Shown one piece after another: positions 31,964 through 40,021 of a stretch of DNA of 64,000 nt (position 1 is its first letter; the number at the start of each line of letters is the position of its first letter). The position numbers and the translations under genes are program-made. The notes beneath the pieces were generated by a model. It saw only the letters and a program-made list of their open reading frames with translations, was not told the DNA's origin and ran no database searches. The DNA comes from Candidatus Kurthia intestinigallinarum (GTDB lineage Bacteria > Bacillota > Bacilli > Bacillales_A > Planococcaceae): the NCBI RefSeq assembly GCF_003991225.1, contig NZ_JTFC01000008.1, positions 121,859 through 185,858 of the forward strand, given 5' to 3'.

Positions 31964-32099
31964 AAGAGGCTGGGACAAACACTTTATTTTCCTTTTTAGT
32001 ATTCGCAACGAAAAACCGGAACCGCGCAACAGCGCGATTCCGGTTTTTCTTATGCTCATATGAGAGATTGTTTTACACTTATGTCCCAGCCTCTTTTTT
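31964..32099. repeat. Nested hairpin repeat, copy B (complete), also a terminator
   Basis: Outer arms GAGGCTGGGACA and TGTCCCAGCCTC are perfect 12-bp inverted repeats flanked by A and T runs. Inside lies a second hairpin, CCGGAACCGCGC/GCGCGATTCCGG. It sits between convergent genes and can end transcription both ways. Confidence 0.8.
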
Positions 32100-32105
32100 G
32101 ATGCC

Positions 32106-33599
32106 TTATTTTTTCATTGTTTTGTCTGTAGCAAGGCGTGTATGCCAAGAAAGTGCTTCCTCTAAAATATGCGGCGTTTGTGCGTTGCCGGTTTTTTCAA
32201 CGGCGCGGTCATAATAATCTTGTAGCTGTGCTTTGTAGTCCGGATGCGAACAATGCTCGATAATGAGCTTAGCACGTTCCTTTGGCGCTAAGCCGCGTAA
32301 ATCCGCAATGCCTTGCTCGGTTACAATTACGTCAACATCATGCTCAGTATGGTCGACATGCGATACCATTGGGACAACAGATGAAATGGCACCGCCCTTC
32401 GCATAGGATTTTGTTACGAAAATACCAAGGCGTGCATTTCGAGCGAAGTCACCAGAGCCACCTAGACCATTCATCATTTTAACGCCGGATACATGGGTTG
32501 AATTGACATTGCCATAAATATCAACCTCCAGTGCAGTGTTAACGGAAATTAAACCTAAACGACGAATAATTTCGGGGTGATTTGAAATCTCTTGTGGGCG
32601 TAGTACAAGCTTATCTTTATAGTTATCAAGATTACCATACACTCGATCGCCGCATTCTTTACTTAATGTAATCGATGTTGCAGAGGCAAAACGAACCTTG
32701 CCTGCATCAATTAGGTCAAATACCGCATCCTGCAGTACCTCTGAATACACTTCTAAATCATGAAATTCTGAATTTAAGAAGCCATTTAACACCGCATTCG
32801 CCACAGAACCAACACCTGATTGCAGTGGTGCTAATCGTTCTGTTAAGCGTCCAATTTTAATTTCTTCACGTAAAAAATGAAGCAGGTGCTCGGCAATTTG
32901 TGCTGTTTCCGCGTCAGGCTGGACAATTAAAGACGGGGCATCCGTAATGTCAGAGAGCACAATGCCTTTAATCTTTGCTGGGTCTAAAGGAATGGCTGTT
33001 GTTCCAAGACGCTGCTCGATATTTGTCATTGGAATTGGCTCGCGATGCCCTTGATCCCCTGGAATATAAATATCATGTAAGCCCTCTAAATCAAGCGGGT
33101 GAGAAGTATTTAATTCAATAATAATATTCTGTGCATACTGTGCCATGATTGCTGAGTTACCGACAGATGTTGTCGGTACAATATGGCCCTCTTCAGTAAT
33201 CGCAACGGCTTCAATGATTAAGTAATCAATTGGGCCAACAATGCCTGTACGGACTAATTCAGCATTTTGAGATAAATGCGCATCCATATAGAGTACCTTA
33301 CCCGTATTAATAAGGTTACGAATGACCGGATCTCCTTGATAGGGTGCACGTTTTCGAATAATGCCTGCTGCTGCCATTTTTTCATCAACTTCTGGGCCAA
33401 GTGAAGCTCCAGTAAAAACATCAATTTGGAAACGCTCCTTTTTAGCGCGTTCGACAAGCGCTAGTGGGACTATTTTTGCATCCCCTGCACGCGTAAAGCC
33501 ACTCATCCCCACAAGTGACCCGTCGTTAATCCATGATGCTGCCTCCTCAGCTGAGACAACCTTATCTTGTAATGTAGCATAGCGAATACGATTTTCCAT
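32106..33599 (-). CDS. Acetyl-CoA hydrolase/CoA-transferase family (succinate CoA-transferase)
   Basis: 497 residues; start at 33599 behind AAGGGGAAG. It belongs to the acetyl-CoA hydrolase/transferase (AarC/Cat1) family: GSLVGMSGFTRAGDAKIVP at the N-terminus, SGVGSVANAVLNGF, then EVYSEVLQDAVFDLI with the likely catalytic glutamate, and NGLGGSGDFARNARL near the end. It moves CoA between short-chain acyl groups such as succinate and acetate. Single gene. Confidence 0.88.
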   Translation of the reverse strand: MENRIRYATLQDKVVSAEEAASWINDGSLVGMSGFTRAGDAKIVPLALVERAKKERFQIDVFTGASLGPEVDEKMAAAGIIRKRAPYQGDPVIRNLINTGKVLYMDAHLSQNAELVRTGIVGPIDYLIIEAVAITEEGHIVPTTSVGNSAIMAQYAQNIIIELNTSHPLDLEGLHDIYIPGDQGHREPIPMTNIEQRLGTTAIPLDPAKIKGIVLSDITDAPSLIVQPDAETAQIAEHLLHFLREEIKIGRLTERLAPLQSGVGSVANAVLNGFLNSEFHDLEVYSEVLQDAVFDLIDAGKVRFASATSITLSKECGDRVYGNLDNYKDKLVLRPQEISNHPEIIRRLGLISVNTALEVDIYGNVNSTHVSGVKMMNGLGGSGDFARNARLGIFVTKSYAKGGAISSVVPMVSHVDHTEHDVDVIVTEQGIADLRGLAPKERAKLIIEHCSHPDYKAQLQDYYDRAVEKTGNAQTPHILEEALSWHTRLATDKTMKK

Positions 33600-33766
33600 T
33601 TGCAACTTCCCCTTCCAATCATAAAGATTCATTTAGATGGAGACCGACACTACGACAACTGATGATGTGCTAATTACTCTATCATACCTGAAATTATGCG
33701 TTTATGTGTGAAAAATTGTGTTTTCTGTATTAGAATGAAAGAAATGATGTTAAAGGGGTGGGGTAA

Positions 33767-34966
33767 ATGTTGCATGAATTATATTGTCGAACATTTCAAA
33801 AGGGGTTTAAGCTTGCGTCAAAGGTGATGACATACCGAGAGCCTGAGCTATTAGAGGGGGAAAATAGTTTAGCTCGCTTACCTGCGCGTATTCGCCAGCA
33901 AGTGAACCATGTGCTTGTCGTAACAGATAAAGGATTAATGACGGCTGGGCTTGTTTTACCTTTTTTAGAGAAGCTAACGAGTGAAGGAGTCTCATTTACA
34001 CTATATGATGATACTGTTGCCAATCCAACGATTCAAAATATTGAAGAAGCATATGCTCTTTATAACGAGCATAGCTGTGAGGGAATCGTCGCTTTTGGTG
34101 GTGGGTCACCAATGGACTGTGCGAAAGGGGTAGCTGCTTGTGTGGCGCGGCCAAATTTAACGATTCCTCAAATGAAGGGCGTGTTAAAAGTTCGTAAAAA
34201 TATGCCACCATTTTTTGCAATTCCAACAACCTCTGGGACAGGAAGTGAGGCAACGGTTGCGGCAGTTATTTCAGATAGTCAAACACACGAAAAATATGCC
34301 ATCATGGATCCGGTTTTAGTACCGCATGTGGCAGTGCTTGACCCACTGCTCACAGTGAATTTACCGCCTTTTGTGACAGCGACAACAGGCATGGATGCAC
34401 TTACACACGCCGTAGAGGCCTACATTGGAAAAAGTAATACAGCAGAAACACTTCGAGCGAGTGAGGAAGCGGTGCAATTAATTTTTGACAATTTATATGA
34501 AACGTATATACATCCTGAAAACCTTCAGGCTCGCGCTAATATGCAACGCGCATCCTATGTAGCAGGCTTTGCATTTACCCGTGCCTTTGTTGGCAATGTT
34601 CACTCTATCGCCCATACATTAGGCGGTTATTACGGCATTCCACACGGCTTAGCAAATGCAGTGCTATTACCTTATTTACTTAACTTTTATGGTGAAACGG
34701 TACATACGCCACTCGCAAGATTAGCGGCACTTGTTTCGATAGGAGATGACCATGATAGTGATGCTGTACGCGCTAAAAAATTCATTGAGGCCATTCAGCA
34801 GTTAAATGCGGATATGAATATTCCAACAAAACTAAAAGGTATCCAGAATCGAGATATTCCAGTGATGGTAAAACGTGCGTTAGCGGAATCAAACCCTTTA
34901 TATCCTGTTCCGAAAATTATGAATGAGAGTGAAATGCATTATATTTATCAGCTAGTAAAAGGATAA
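33767..34966 (+). CDS. Iron-containing alcohol dehydrogenase
   Basis: 399 residues. NAD-binding GGGSPMDCAKG (about 107), TTSGTGSEAT, and the metal site from MDALTHAVEAYIG, HSIAHTLGGYYGIPHG (three histidines plus the aspartate in AVLDP). It reduces or oxidises short alcohols/aldehydes. The N-terminal about 20 residues (LYCRTFQKGFKLASKVMTY) are typical of the YqhD/Fe-ADH subgroup of Bacillales. Divergent from the CoA-transferase gene; may act with it in short-chain acid and alcohol metabolism. Confidence 0.9.
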   Translation: MLHELYCRTFQKGFKLASKVMTYREPELLEGENSLARLPARIRQQVNHVLVVTDKGLMTAGLVLPFLEKLTSEGVSFTLYDDTVANPTIQNIEEAYALYNEHSCEGIVAFGGGSPMDCAKGVAACVARPNLTIPQMKGVLKVRKNMPPFFAIPTTSGTGSEATVAAVISDSQTHEKYAIMDPVLVPHVAVLDPLLTVNLPPFVTATTGMDALTHAVEAYIGKSNTAETLRASEEAVQLIFDNLYETYIHPENLQARANMQRASYVAGFAFTRAFVGNVHSIAHTLGGYYGIPHGLANAVLLPYLLNFYGETVHTPLARLAALVSIGDDHDSDAVRAKKFIEAIQQLNADMNIPTKLKGIQNRDIPVMVKRALAESNPLYPVPKIMNESEMHYIYQLVKG

Positions 34967-34992
34967 ATAATTAAGTAGTGTCAAAATATATT

Positions 34993-35027
34993 AAAAAATC
35001 GGAATCAATTAGAGATTCCGATTTTTT
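34993..35027 (+). terminator. Rho-independent terminator
   Basis: AAAAAATCGGAATC and GATTCCGATTTTTT form a strong stem after the alcohol dehydrogenase. Confidence 0.9.
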
Positions 35028-35076
35028 AATGCGAAAATTCATAAAAAAGATTAAAAAAGTCTTGAAAAATAAGTAA

Positions 35077-35541
35077 AATAGTTCTAAAACTTATTTAAAT
35101 GAGTGTATCTATAGTAATGTAACAGGTAAAAGCATCTTCAACCGTCACATGAAGCGTTTATCAGATGCCCAAAAGGATATGCTAGAATATACCGAGAATA
35201 CGAAGAAAATGCTGCAAATGATTAATAATATTGCGAAAAGCACGCGTATTTTAGGGTTAAATGCAGGGATTGAAGCAGCGCGTTCAGGCGAAGCTGGAAA
35301 AGGGTTTTCAGTCGTGGCAAGTGAAATTACAAAGCTAGCGAATCAGTCTACCGATTCGGTGAATGAAATCAATCAAGTGATGGACAATTTAACACAGCAA
35401 GTTGTTGAAATTTCAAAAATTGTGGATGACACATATACGATTTCAAGTGAGCAGGGCGAGGCAATTACAAGCATTACTGAAGCATTAGATCAACTAACAC
35501 TTGTTTCTGAAAAAGTAAGTGAATTGTCGAAGAAAATGTAG
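35077..35541 (+). pseudogene. Methyl-accepting chemotaxis protein, C-terminal fragment
   Basis: The frame is open from 35077 after a stop, and the first ATG is at 35149. It encodes the signalling hairpin tip of a chemoreceptor-like protein: [48 protein letters not shown]. The sensor, membrane and HAMP parts are absent, and no ribosome binding site precedes the ATG. Upstream codons ([12 protein letters not shown]) may be part of a lost domain. Small soluble proteins with only this domain exist, but truncation is more likely. Confidence 0.6.
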
Positions 35542-35544
35542 CAT

Positions 35545-35589
35545 AAAAAAAGAAGGAATCGTGCGTTGTTGGCACGATTCCTTCTTTTT
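35545..35589. terminator. Bidirectional terminator with GGAATCGTGC core
   Basis: AGAAGGAATCGTGC and GCACGATTCCTTCT pair with A and T runs on both sides; same core as the hairpins at 27456, 32020 and 49443. Confidence 0.85.
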
Positions 35590-35637
35590 ATTTTGGATTA
35601 ATATGAATAGGGAGATAAATGCTTTCTAGCGTTTTTC

Positions 35638-36600
35638 TTATTGGCGAATTAACCCAGTCGTTTTCGCAGCGAGCTGTTCCTGTGCGGTTATATATTCTTT
35701 ATATAATTGGTCTACATAGGCTTTTACTGGTTGTACGGTTTTAATCGCACCGATCCCTTGCCCGCTTCCCCAAATATCTTTCCACGCCTTTGCATCGCCA
35801 CCAAAGCTCATTTTCGATGGGTCACTTTCAGCTAAATCATTTGGATTAAGCCCGGCATTTTCAATGGATGGTTTTAAGTAATTGCCATGAACACCTGTAA
35901 AAAGATTACTATAAACGATATCATCGGCCTGGCTAGTCACAATCATCTCTTTGTAAGCCTCGACCGCATTGGCTTCCTCTGTCGCGATAAACGGGGAGCC
36001 AATATAGGCGAAATCTGCCCCCATTGCCTGGGCCGCTAAAATCGATTGACCTGTCGCGATAGAGCCCGATAAAGCAAGTGGACCATCAAACCATTCGCGA
36101 ATTTCCTGGACAAGTGCAAATGGGCTAAGTGAGCCGGCATGTCCACCAGCTCCAGCAGCCACCGCAATTAAACCATCTGCGCCCTTTTCAATCGCTTTTT
36201 TCGCAAATGTATTGTTAATGACATCATGTAGGCATAGACCACCGTAGCTATGTGCCGCGTCAAATACTTCCGTACGCGCGCCGAGCGAAGAAATGATAAT
36301 CGGCACTTTATATTTCACGCAAAGTTCCATATCATGCTCTAGGCGGTCATTCGTGTGATGGACGATTTGATTAATGGCAAAAGGGGCTGCTGGATTCTCT
36401 GGATTTTTCGCATTATAGCTTGCTAGTTCTTCTGTAATTTCCGCGAGCCATTCATCTAATAATTCCTTTGGACGGGCATTGAGCGCCGGCATCGAGCCGA
36501 CAATCCCGGCCTTACATTGTTCAATCACTAACTTTGGTGTGCTAATAATAAACATGGGTGAACCAATTACAGGTAAACGTAAATTTGAAATTGCTGTCAT
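35638..36600 (-). CDS. Nitronate monooxygenase family protein
   Basis: 320 residues from the ATG at 36600 behind GGAGG. TIM-barrel FMN enzyme of the 2-nitropropane dioxygenase family: LPVIGSPMFIISTPKLV at the N-terminus, DGLIAVAAGAGGHAGSLSP (FMN phosphate/substrate region with the conserved His, about 147-165), then QAMGADFAYIGSPFIAT. It oxidises alkyl nitronates such as propionate-3-nitronate; some members have other roles. A PucR regulator is encoded just upstream on the same strand. Confidence 0.88.
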   Translation of the reverse strand: MTAISNLRLPVIGSPMFIISTPKLVIEQCKAGIVGSMPALNARPKELLDEWLAEITEELASYNAKNPENPAAPFAINQIVHHTNDRLEHDMELCVKYKVPIIISSLGARTEVFDAAHSYGGLCLHDVINNTFAKKAIEKGADGLIAVAAGAGGHAGSLSPFALVQEIREWFDGPLALSGSIATGQSILAAQAMGADFAYIGSPFIATEEANAVEAYKEMIVTSQADDIVYSNLFTGVHGNYLKPSIENAGLNPNDLAESDPSKMSFGGDAKAWKDIWGSGQGIGAIKTVQPVKAYVDQLYKEYITAQEQLAAKTTGLIRQ

Positions 36601-36692
36601 ACAAATCGCCTCCATTTTCTAGTTAGCTTCACTATACTGTATTTTTTTTACAGTATATACATACAAAGTGTAGGAATGGATAAAAAAAATTA

Positions 36693-38192
36693 CTACAAAT
36701 TGTGTAATTCCTTTAATTTTAATGCCAATTGTAACGTAAAGCGCGTTTCGCTATGCTGTAACGAGCAATGCAGTGCCTCTTCGATTTTTTCAAGTCGATA
36801 TAATAGCGTGCTACGGTGAATGAACAGTGCTTTTGCTGTTTCAGAGGCATGGCCATTATGCGCTAAGTACTGCTTCAAGGTGTCAACTAGCTGCGGGGAT
36901 AGGGCAGCTAATTGCTCCGTCACAAATGCGTCGTAATGCTCGATTTCTTGCAGTAGCGGTAATACACCTAAGGTTGCATAGTCTATACAGGCTGTACTAA
37001 TTAACGGAAGCGCCTGCTGAAGTTTTGTGAGCTCTGTGCGTACATCTTGAAGCTTTTGAATAGGTCGGCTATACAGCAATTTAATCGGTGCAGATTTTTG
37101 AATATGGTCATAAAAAGCATGACACTGTGTACGGTCTTTAAATAATAAAACAGCGTGCTCATAATGCTGGATAACGGTTAATGCGGGCTCAAATGGCTTT
37201 GCTTTTTCCGTCATATCGATAGTCGTTTCGACAACGGCAATAAATAAAGGCAATGTTAGATCAATATTTAATAAATTGGCCTGTGCTAACACACTTTGCA
37301 TATCAAAGGGTTGCTGTAATAAGCGCTCAAGTAACTGCTCCTTTTTCTTCTCATAGGCCTCAACCGCAACTTTTTGTTTCATAAATTGAATCGCATACAT
37401 GTTTTTCGCCACTTCAATCGATAGCTGTACATAATGCGTAGTAGGAGAGGGCTTGAGTAAGGCAATATAGCCGAGTACATCATGACCGACATGAATCGGG
37501 TGGTGTTCATTCAAACTGTCATAAGGCTGCTTCGTATCAAGCCAGGCTTCAGATAAAACGTGATGGAAGCGGTCGAAAATAACAACAGAATTTTGTAGAA
37601 GTTCGCTAATTTTTTTCGTGAGACCGTCAAAAGCATCACCAATTAATGTTTCGTTTAATAATGTTTGCTGATAGAGCAGTAATTGCTCGAGTTGCTGTTT
37701 ATCATCTTTTTCATGCTGATACAACATGGATACACCGACATCTTTACCGAATTCATTAAAAACGGTGCCCATATCTGGAATGAGCTCAATCGGCGTTAAA
37801 TAACCGATTAAACAAAAACCAAAGCGCGTGTCATCGATTTTAAATGGGACTGTAAACCATGACGGGACATCGGTATACTGCATCATTTGAAAAAGCGCAC
37901 AGCTTTCTAACAAATGTAAATGTGTTACGACTTCCTCGGTTAGAAGTGGTGTACATTCATTGACGTTTAGCGGAAAGGAATTGGCTAATGGATGTGCCTC
38001 GCCACTCCAAGCCTTTAGCACATATTGCCCGTTATTTGCCATGGCAATTGCTGAAAAATCGATTGGGAGCTCTTTACGACAAGCATCTGCTATATAAGAA
38101 AAGGCATCCTCTGTTGATAGGTGAACAAGCTGTCTTGAGGCGTCACGTAGCTGTTTCGCTACACGCTCGACAAGTTTCTGTGTTTGCATCAT
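36693..38192 (-). CDS. PucR-type transcriptional regulator
   Basis: 499 residues. An N-terminal GAF-like sensor region (about 20-170) has IDFSAIAMANNGQYVLKAWS. The middle is a CdaR GGDEF-like region. The C-terminal helix-turn-helix is HNGHASETAKALFIHRSTLL then YRLEKIEE (about 445-475). The start ATG follows AAAAGGGGGG. It probably activates the adjacent nitronate monooxygenase gene. It is a full-length relative of the fragment at 4665. Confidence 0.85.
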   Translation of the reverse strand: MMQTQKLVERVAKQLRDASRQLVHLSTEDAFSYIADACRKELPIDFSAIAMANNGQYVLKAWSGEAHPLANSFPLNVNECTPLLTEEVVTHLHLLESCALFQMMQYTDVPSWFTVPFKIDDTRFGFCLIGYLTPIELIPDMGTVFNEFGKDVGVSMLYQHEKDDKQQLEQLLLYQQTLLNETLIGDAFDGLTKKISELLQNSVVIFDRFHHVLSEAWLDTKQPYDSLNEHHPIHVGHDVLGYIALLKPSPTTHYVQLSIEVAKNMYAIQFMKQKVAVEAYEKKKEQLLERLLQQPFDMQSVLAQANLLNIDLTLPLFIAVVETTIDMTEKAKPFEPALTVIQHYEHAVLLFKDRTQCHAFYDHIQKSAPIKLLYSRPIQKLQDVRTELTKLQQALPLISTACIDYATLGVLPLLQEIEHYDAFVTEQLAALSPQLVDTLKQYLAHNGHASETAKALFIHRSTLLYRLEKIEEALHCSLQHSETRFTLQLALKLKELHNL

Positions 38193-38257
38193 AAAGCCCC
38201 CCTTTTTTACTATTATAGTCTGCTTTTTTCAAGATTGCGAAAAGGTACTATAGACGC

Positions 38258-38282
38258 GTTAGAGAATGAGAGAAAAGGGAAT
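38258..38282 (+). promoter_or_regulatory. Possible SigB-type promoter
   Basis: GTTAGA, 13 bp, GGGAAT resembles GTTTAA-N12-14-GGGTAT. It precedes a GlsB-type stress protein gene, and a SigB-like factor is encoded at 48567. The match is partial. Confidence 0.35.
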
Positions 38283-38350
38283 ACCATAAGGGAGGGTTGC
38301 TAGAGAGAATTTACTGTAGCAGCACATCAAGCTTGAGAGGAGAAGGTATA

Positions 38351-38611
38351 ATGCTAAGCTTTATTTGGTATATCATTATTGGTGGTATTTTAGGATGGCT
38401 CGGAGGACTAATTGTTGGTAAAGATGTTCCAGGCGGAGTAATCGGCAATATTATCGCCGGGATTATCGGGGCGTTTATTGGTGGTTCGTTATTAGGTCAT
38501 TGGGGACCCAAAGTAAGTGACTTCTATATTTTACCTACTTTACTTGGTACGATCATTTTAATTTTAATTGTCAGCTTTATTATGAAAGCAATGGGCAAAT
38601 CAAGAGCATAA
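38351..38611 (+). CDS. GlsB/YeaQ/YmgE-family stress membrane protein
   Basis: 86 residues, ATG at 38351 after GGAGAAGG. Glycine-rich helices IIIGGILGWLGGLIVG, VIGNIIAGIIGAFIGGSLLG and LLGTIILILIVSFIM are those of the transglycosylase-associated/GlsB family of small membrane proteins induced by general stress. A terminator follows. The biochemical role is unknown. Confidence 0.88.
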   Translation: MLSFIWYIIIGGILGWLGGLIVGKDVPGGVIGNIIAGIIGAFIGGSLLGHWGPKVSDFYILPTLLGTIILILIVSFIMKAMGKSRA

Positions 38612-38621
38612 TTAGTAATCT

Positions 38622-38655
38622 AAAAGGAATTCCTGTTACTTGGGAATTCCTTTTT
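38622..38655 (+). terminator. Rho-independent terminator
   Basis: AAAGGAATTC and GGGAATTCCTTTTT form the stem and T run after the stress protein gene. Confidence 0.85.
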
Positions 38656-38797
38656 CATGTTAGGAAAGAAATGCATGAAATCTTGTTATCCAGCGGTAAA
38701 TAAAGGGCCTATAAAGAAAAGTGAACGTGACATCAGTATGTAATTATTCATTACTACTGCATTTTTATACAAATTTCGCTCGAATTCATCATAACAG

Positions 38798-38825
38798 TTG
38801 GAATTTTCTAAATTTATTGTACAAT
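38798..38825 (+). promoter_or_regulatory. Promoter of ddh
   Basis: TTGGAA (38798) and TACAAT (38820) are separated by 16 bp, 37 bases before the ddh start. No lysine riboswitch is recognisable in this leader. Confidence 0.55.
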
Positions 38826-38861
38826 TTATCATAATCATATATATACAGGGGGATTTCATTC

Positions 38862-39839
38862 ATGACAACAAAAGTTGGGATTATTGGATACGGAAATTTA
38901 GGTCGCGGTGTAGAAGGAGCGATTGCACAAAATGATGATATGGAGCTAGTAGCGGTATTTACGCGTCGTGATCCAAAAACCGTAACGATTGCAGGGGATG
39001 CGGCGATTCATCACGTTGATGATGCTAAGCAATTTATCGGTAAAATCGATGTCATGATTTTATGCGGTGGTTCCGCAACGGATTTACCAGAACAAGTGCC
39101 ACATTTTGCACAGTGGTTTAACACAATTGATAGCTTTGATACACACGCAAAAATTCCAGAATTCTTTGCAACGGTTGATGCGGTAAATACGGCATCAAAT
39201 ACCGTGTCAATTATTTCAGTTGGTTGGGACCCAGGTCTATTTTCATTAAATCGTGCATTAGGAGAAGCGGTCTTGCCACAAGGGGATACGTATACATTCT
39301 GGGGAGATGGTCTAAGCCAAGGTCACTCAGACGCTGTTCGCCGTATTGATGGCGTAGCGAAAGCCGTACAATATACACTACCTGTTCCTGCAGCAGTAGA
39401 GCGTGTACGTAACGGTGAGGCGCCTACGCTGTCAACACGTGAAAAACATACGCGTGTATGCTATGTGGTAGCAAAAGAAGGCGCAAATACAGAAAAAATT
39501 ACAGAAGAAATCGTCACAATGCCAAACTACTTTGCAGATTATGATACGACAGTTCACTTTATTTCAGCGGAAGAATTTGCGAAAGATCATACAGGTATGC
39601 CACATGGTGGATTTGTGATTCGTAGTGGTCAGTCACAAGCAGGGCATAAACAGATTGTAGAATTCAATTTAAAATTAGAAAGCAATCCTTACTTCACATC
39701 AAGCGTTTTAGTTGCCTATGCGCGCGCGGCACATCGTCTAGCGCAAAAAGGTGATTTTGGTGCAAAATCGGTATTAGATATTCCAGTAAGTGCGATTTCA
39801 CCAAAATCTGGTGAGGCATTACGTAAGGAACTACTATAG
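38862..39839 (+). CDS. ddh: meso-Diaminopimelate D-dehydrogenase
   Basis: 325 residues. N-terminal Rossmann fold VGIIGYGNLGRGVEGAI, FTRRDP, and the substrate-binding parts SVGWDPGLFSLNRALGEA and DGLSQGHSDAVRRIDGVA are those of Ddh. It makes meso-diaminopimelate from tetrahydrodipicolinate in one NADPH-dependent step, for lysine and peptidoglycan. The gene occurs in Lysinibacillus-like bacteria and supports the taxonomic guess. Single gene. Confidence 0.95.
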   Translation: MTTKVGIIGYGNLGRGVEGAIAQNDDMELVAVFTRRDPKTVTIAGDAAIHHVDDAKQFIGKIDVMILCGGSATDLPEQVPHFAQWFNTIDSFDTHAKIPEFFATVDAVNTASNTVSIISVGWDPGLFSLNRALGEAVLPQGDTYTFWGDGLSQGHSDAVRRIDGVAKAVQYTLPVPAAVERVRNGEAPTLSTREKHTRVCYVVAKEGANTEKITEEIVTMPNYFADYDTTVHFISAEEFAKDHTGMPHGGFVIRSGQSQAGHKQIVEFNLKLESNPYFTSSVLVAYARAAHRLAQKGDFGAKSVLDIPVSAISPKSGEALRKELL

Positions 39840-39850
39840 ACAGGCAACAG

Positions 39851-39880
39851 TTGCATTCCCGCAAATAGACATGCTATACT
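39851..39880 (+). promoter_or_regulatory. Promoter with extended -10, mrp operon
   Basis: TTGCAT (39851) and TATACT (39875) with an 18-bp spacer and TGC directly before the -10 (extended -10). The nearest downstream gene is mrpA. Confidence 0.6.
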
Positions 39881-39905
39881 AGAAAAAATTAAATGTTCGT
39901 TTTAG

Positions 39906-39958
39906 GAGGAGTCTGTCACAAAAGGGTATCTATGCTCTTTTGTGATAGGCTTCTTTTT
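39906..39958 (+). terminator. Hairpin terminator in the mrp leader
   Basis: GAGTCTGTCACAAAAG and CTTTTGTGATAGGCTTC pair, followed by six T residues. It lies between the promoter at 39851 and mrpA, so it may be an attenuator, or the terminator of a short transcript if mrpA has its own promoter nearer 39960. Confidence 0.7.
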
Positions 39959-40021
39959 TGCGTTCATTTTATTTTCTATTAAAAAAGGGTATTTATAGAA
40001 AAGGAAAAGGAGGCGTTATCT

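Noticed and set aside
38656..38861. Possible lysine riboswitch before ddh
   Set aside because: The conserved L-box blocks are missing; only a promoter is seen.
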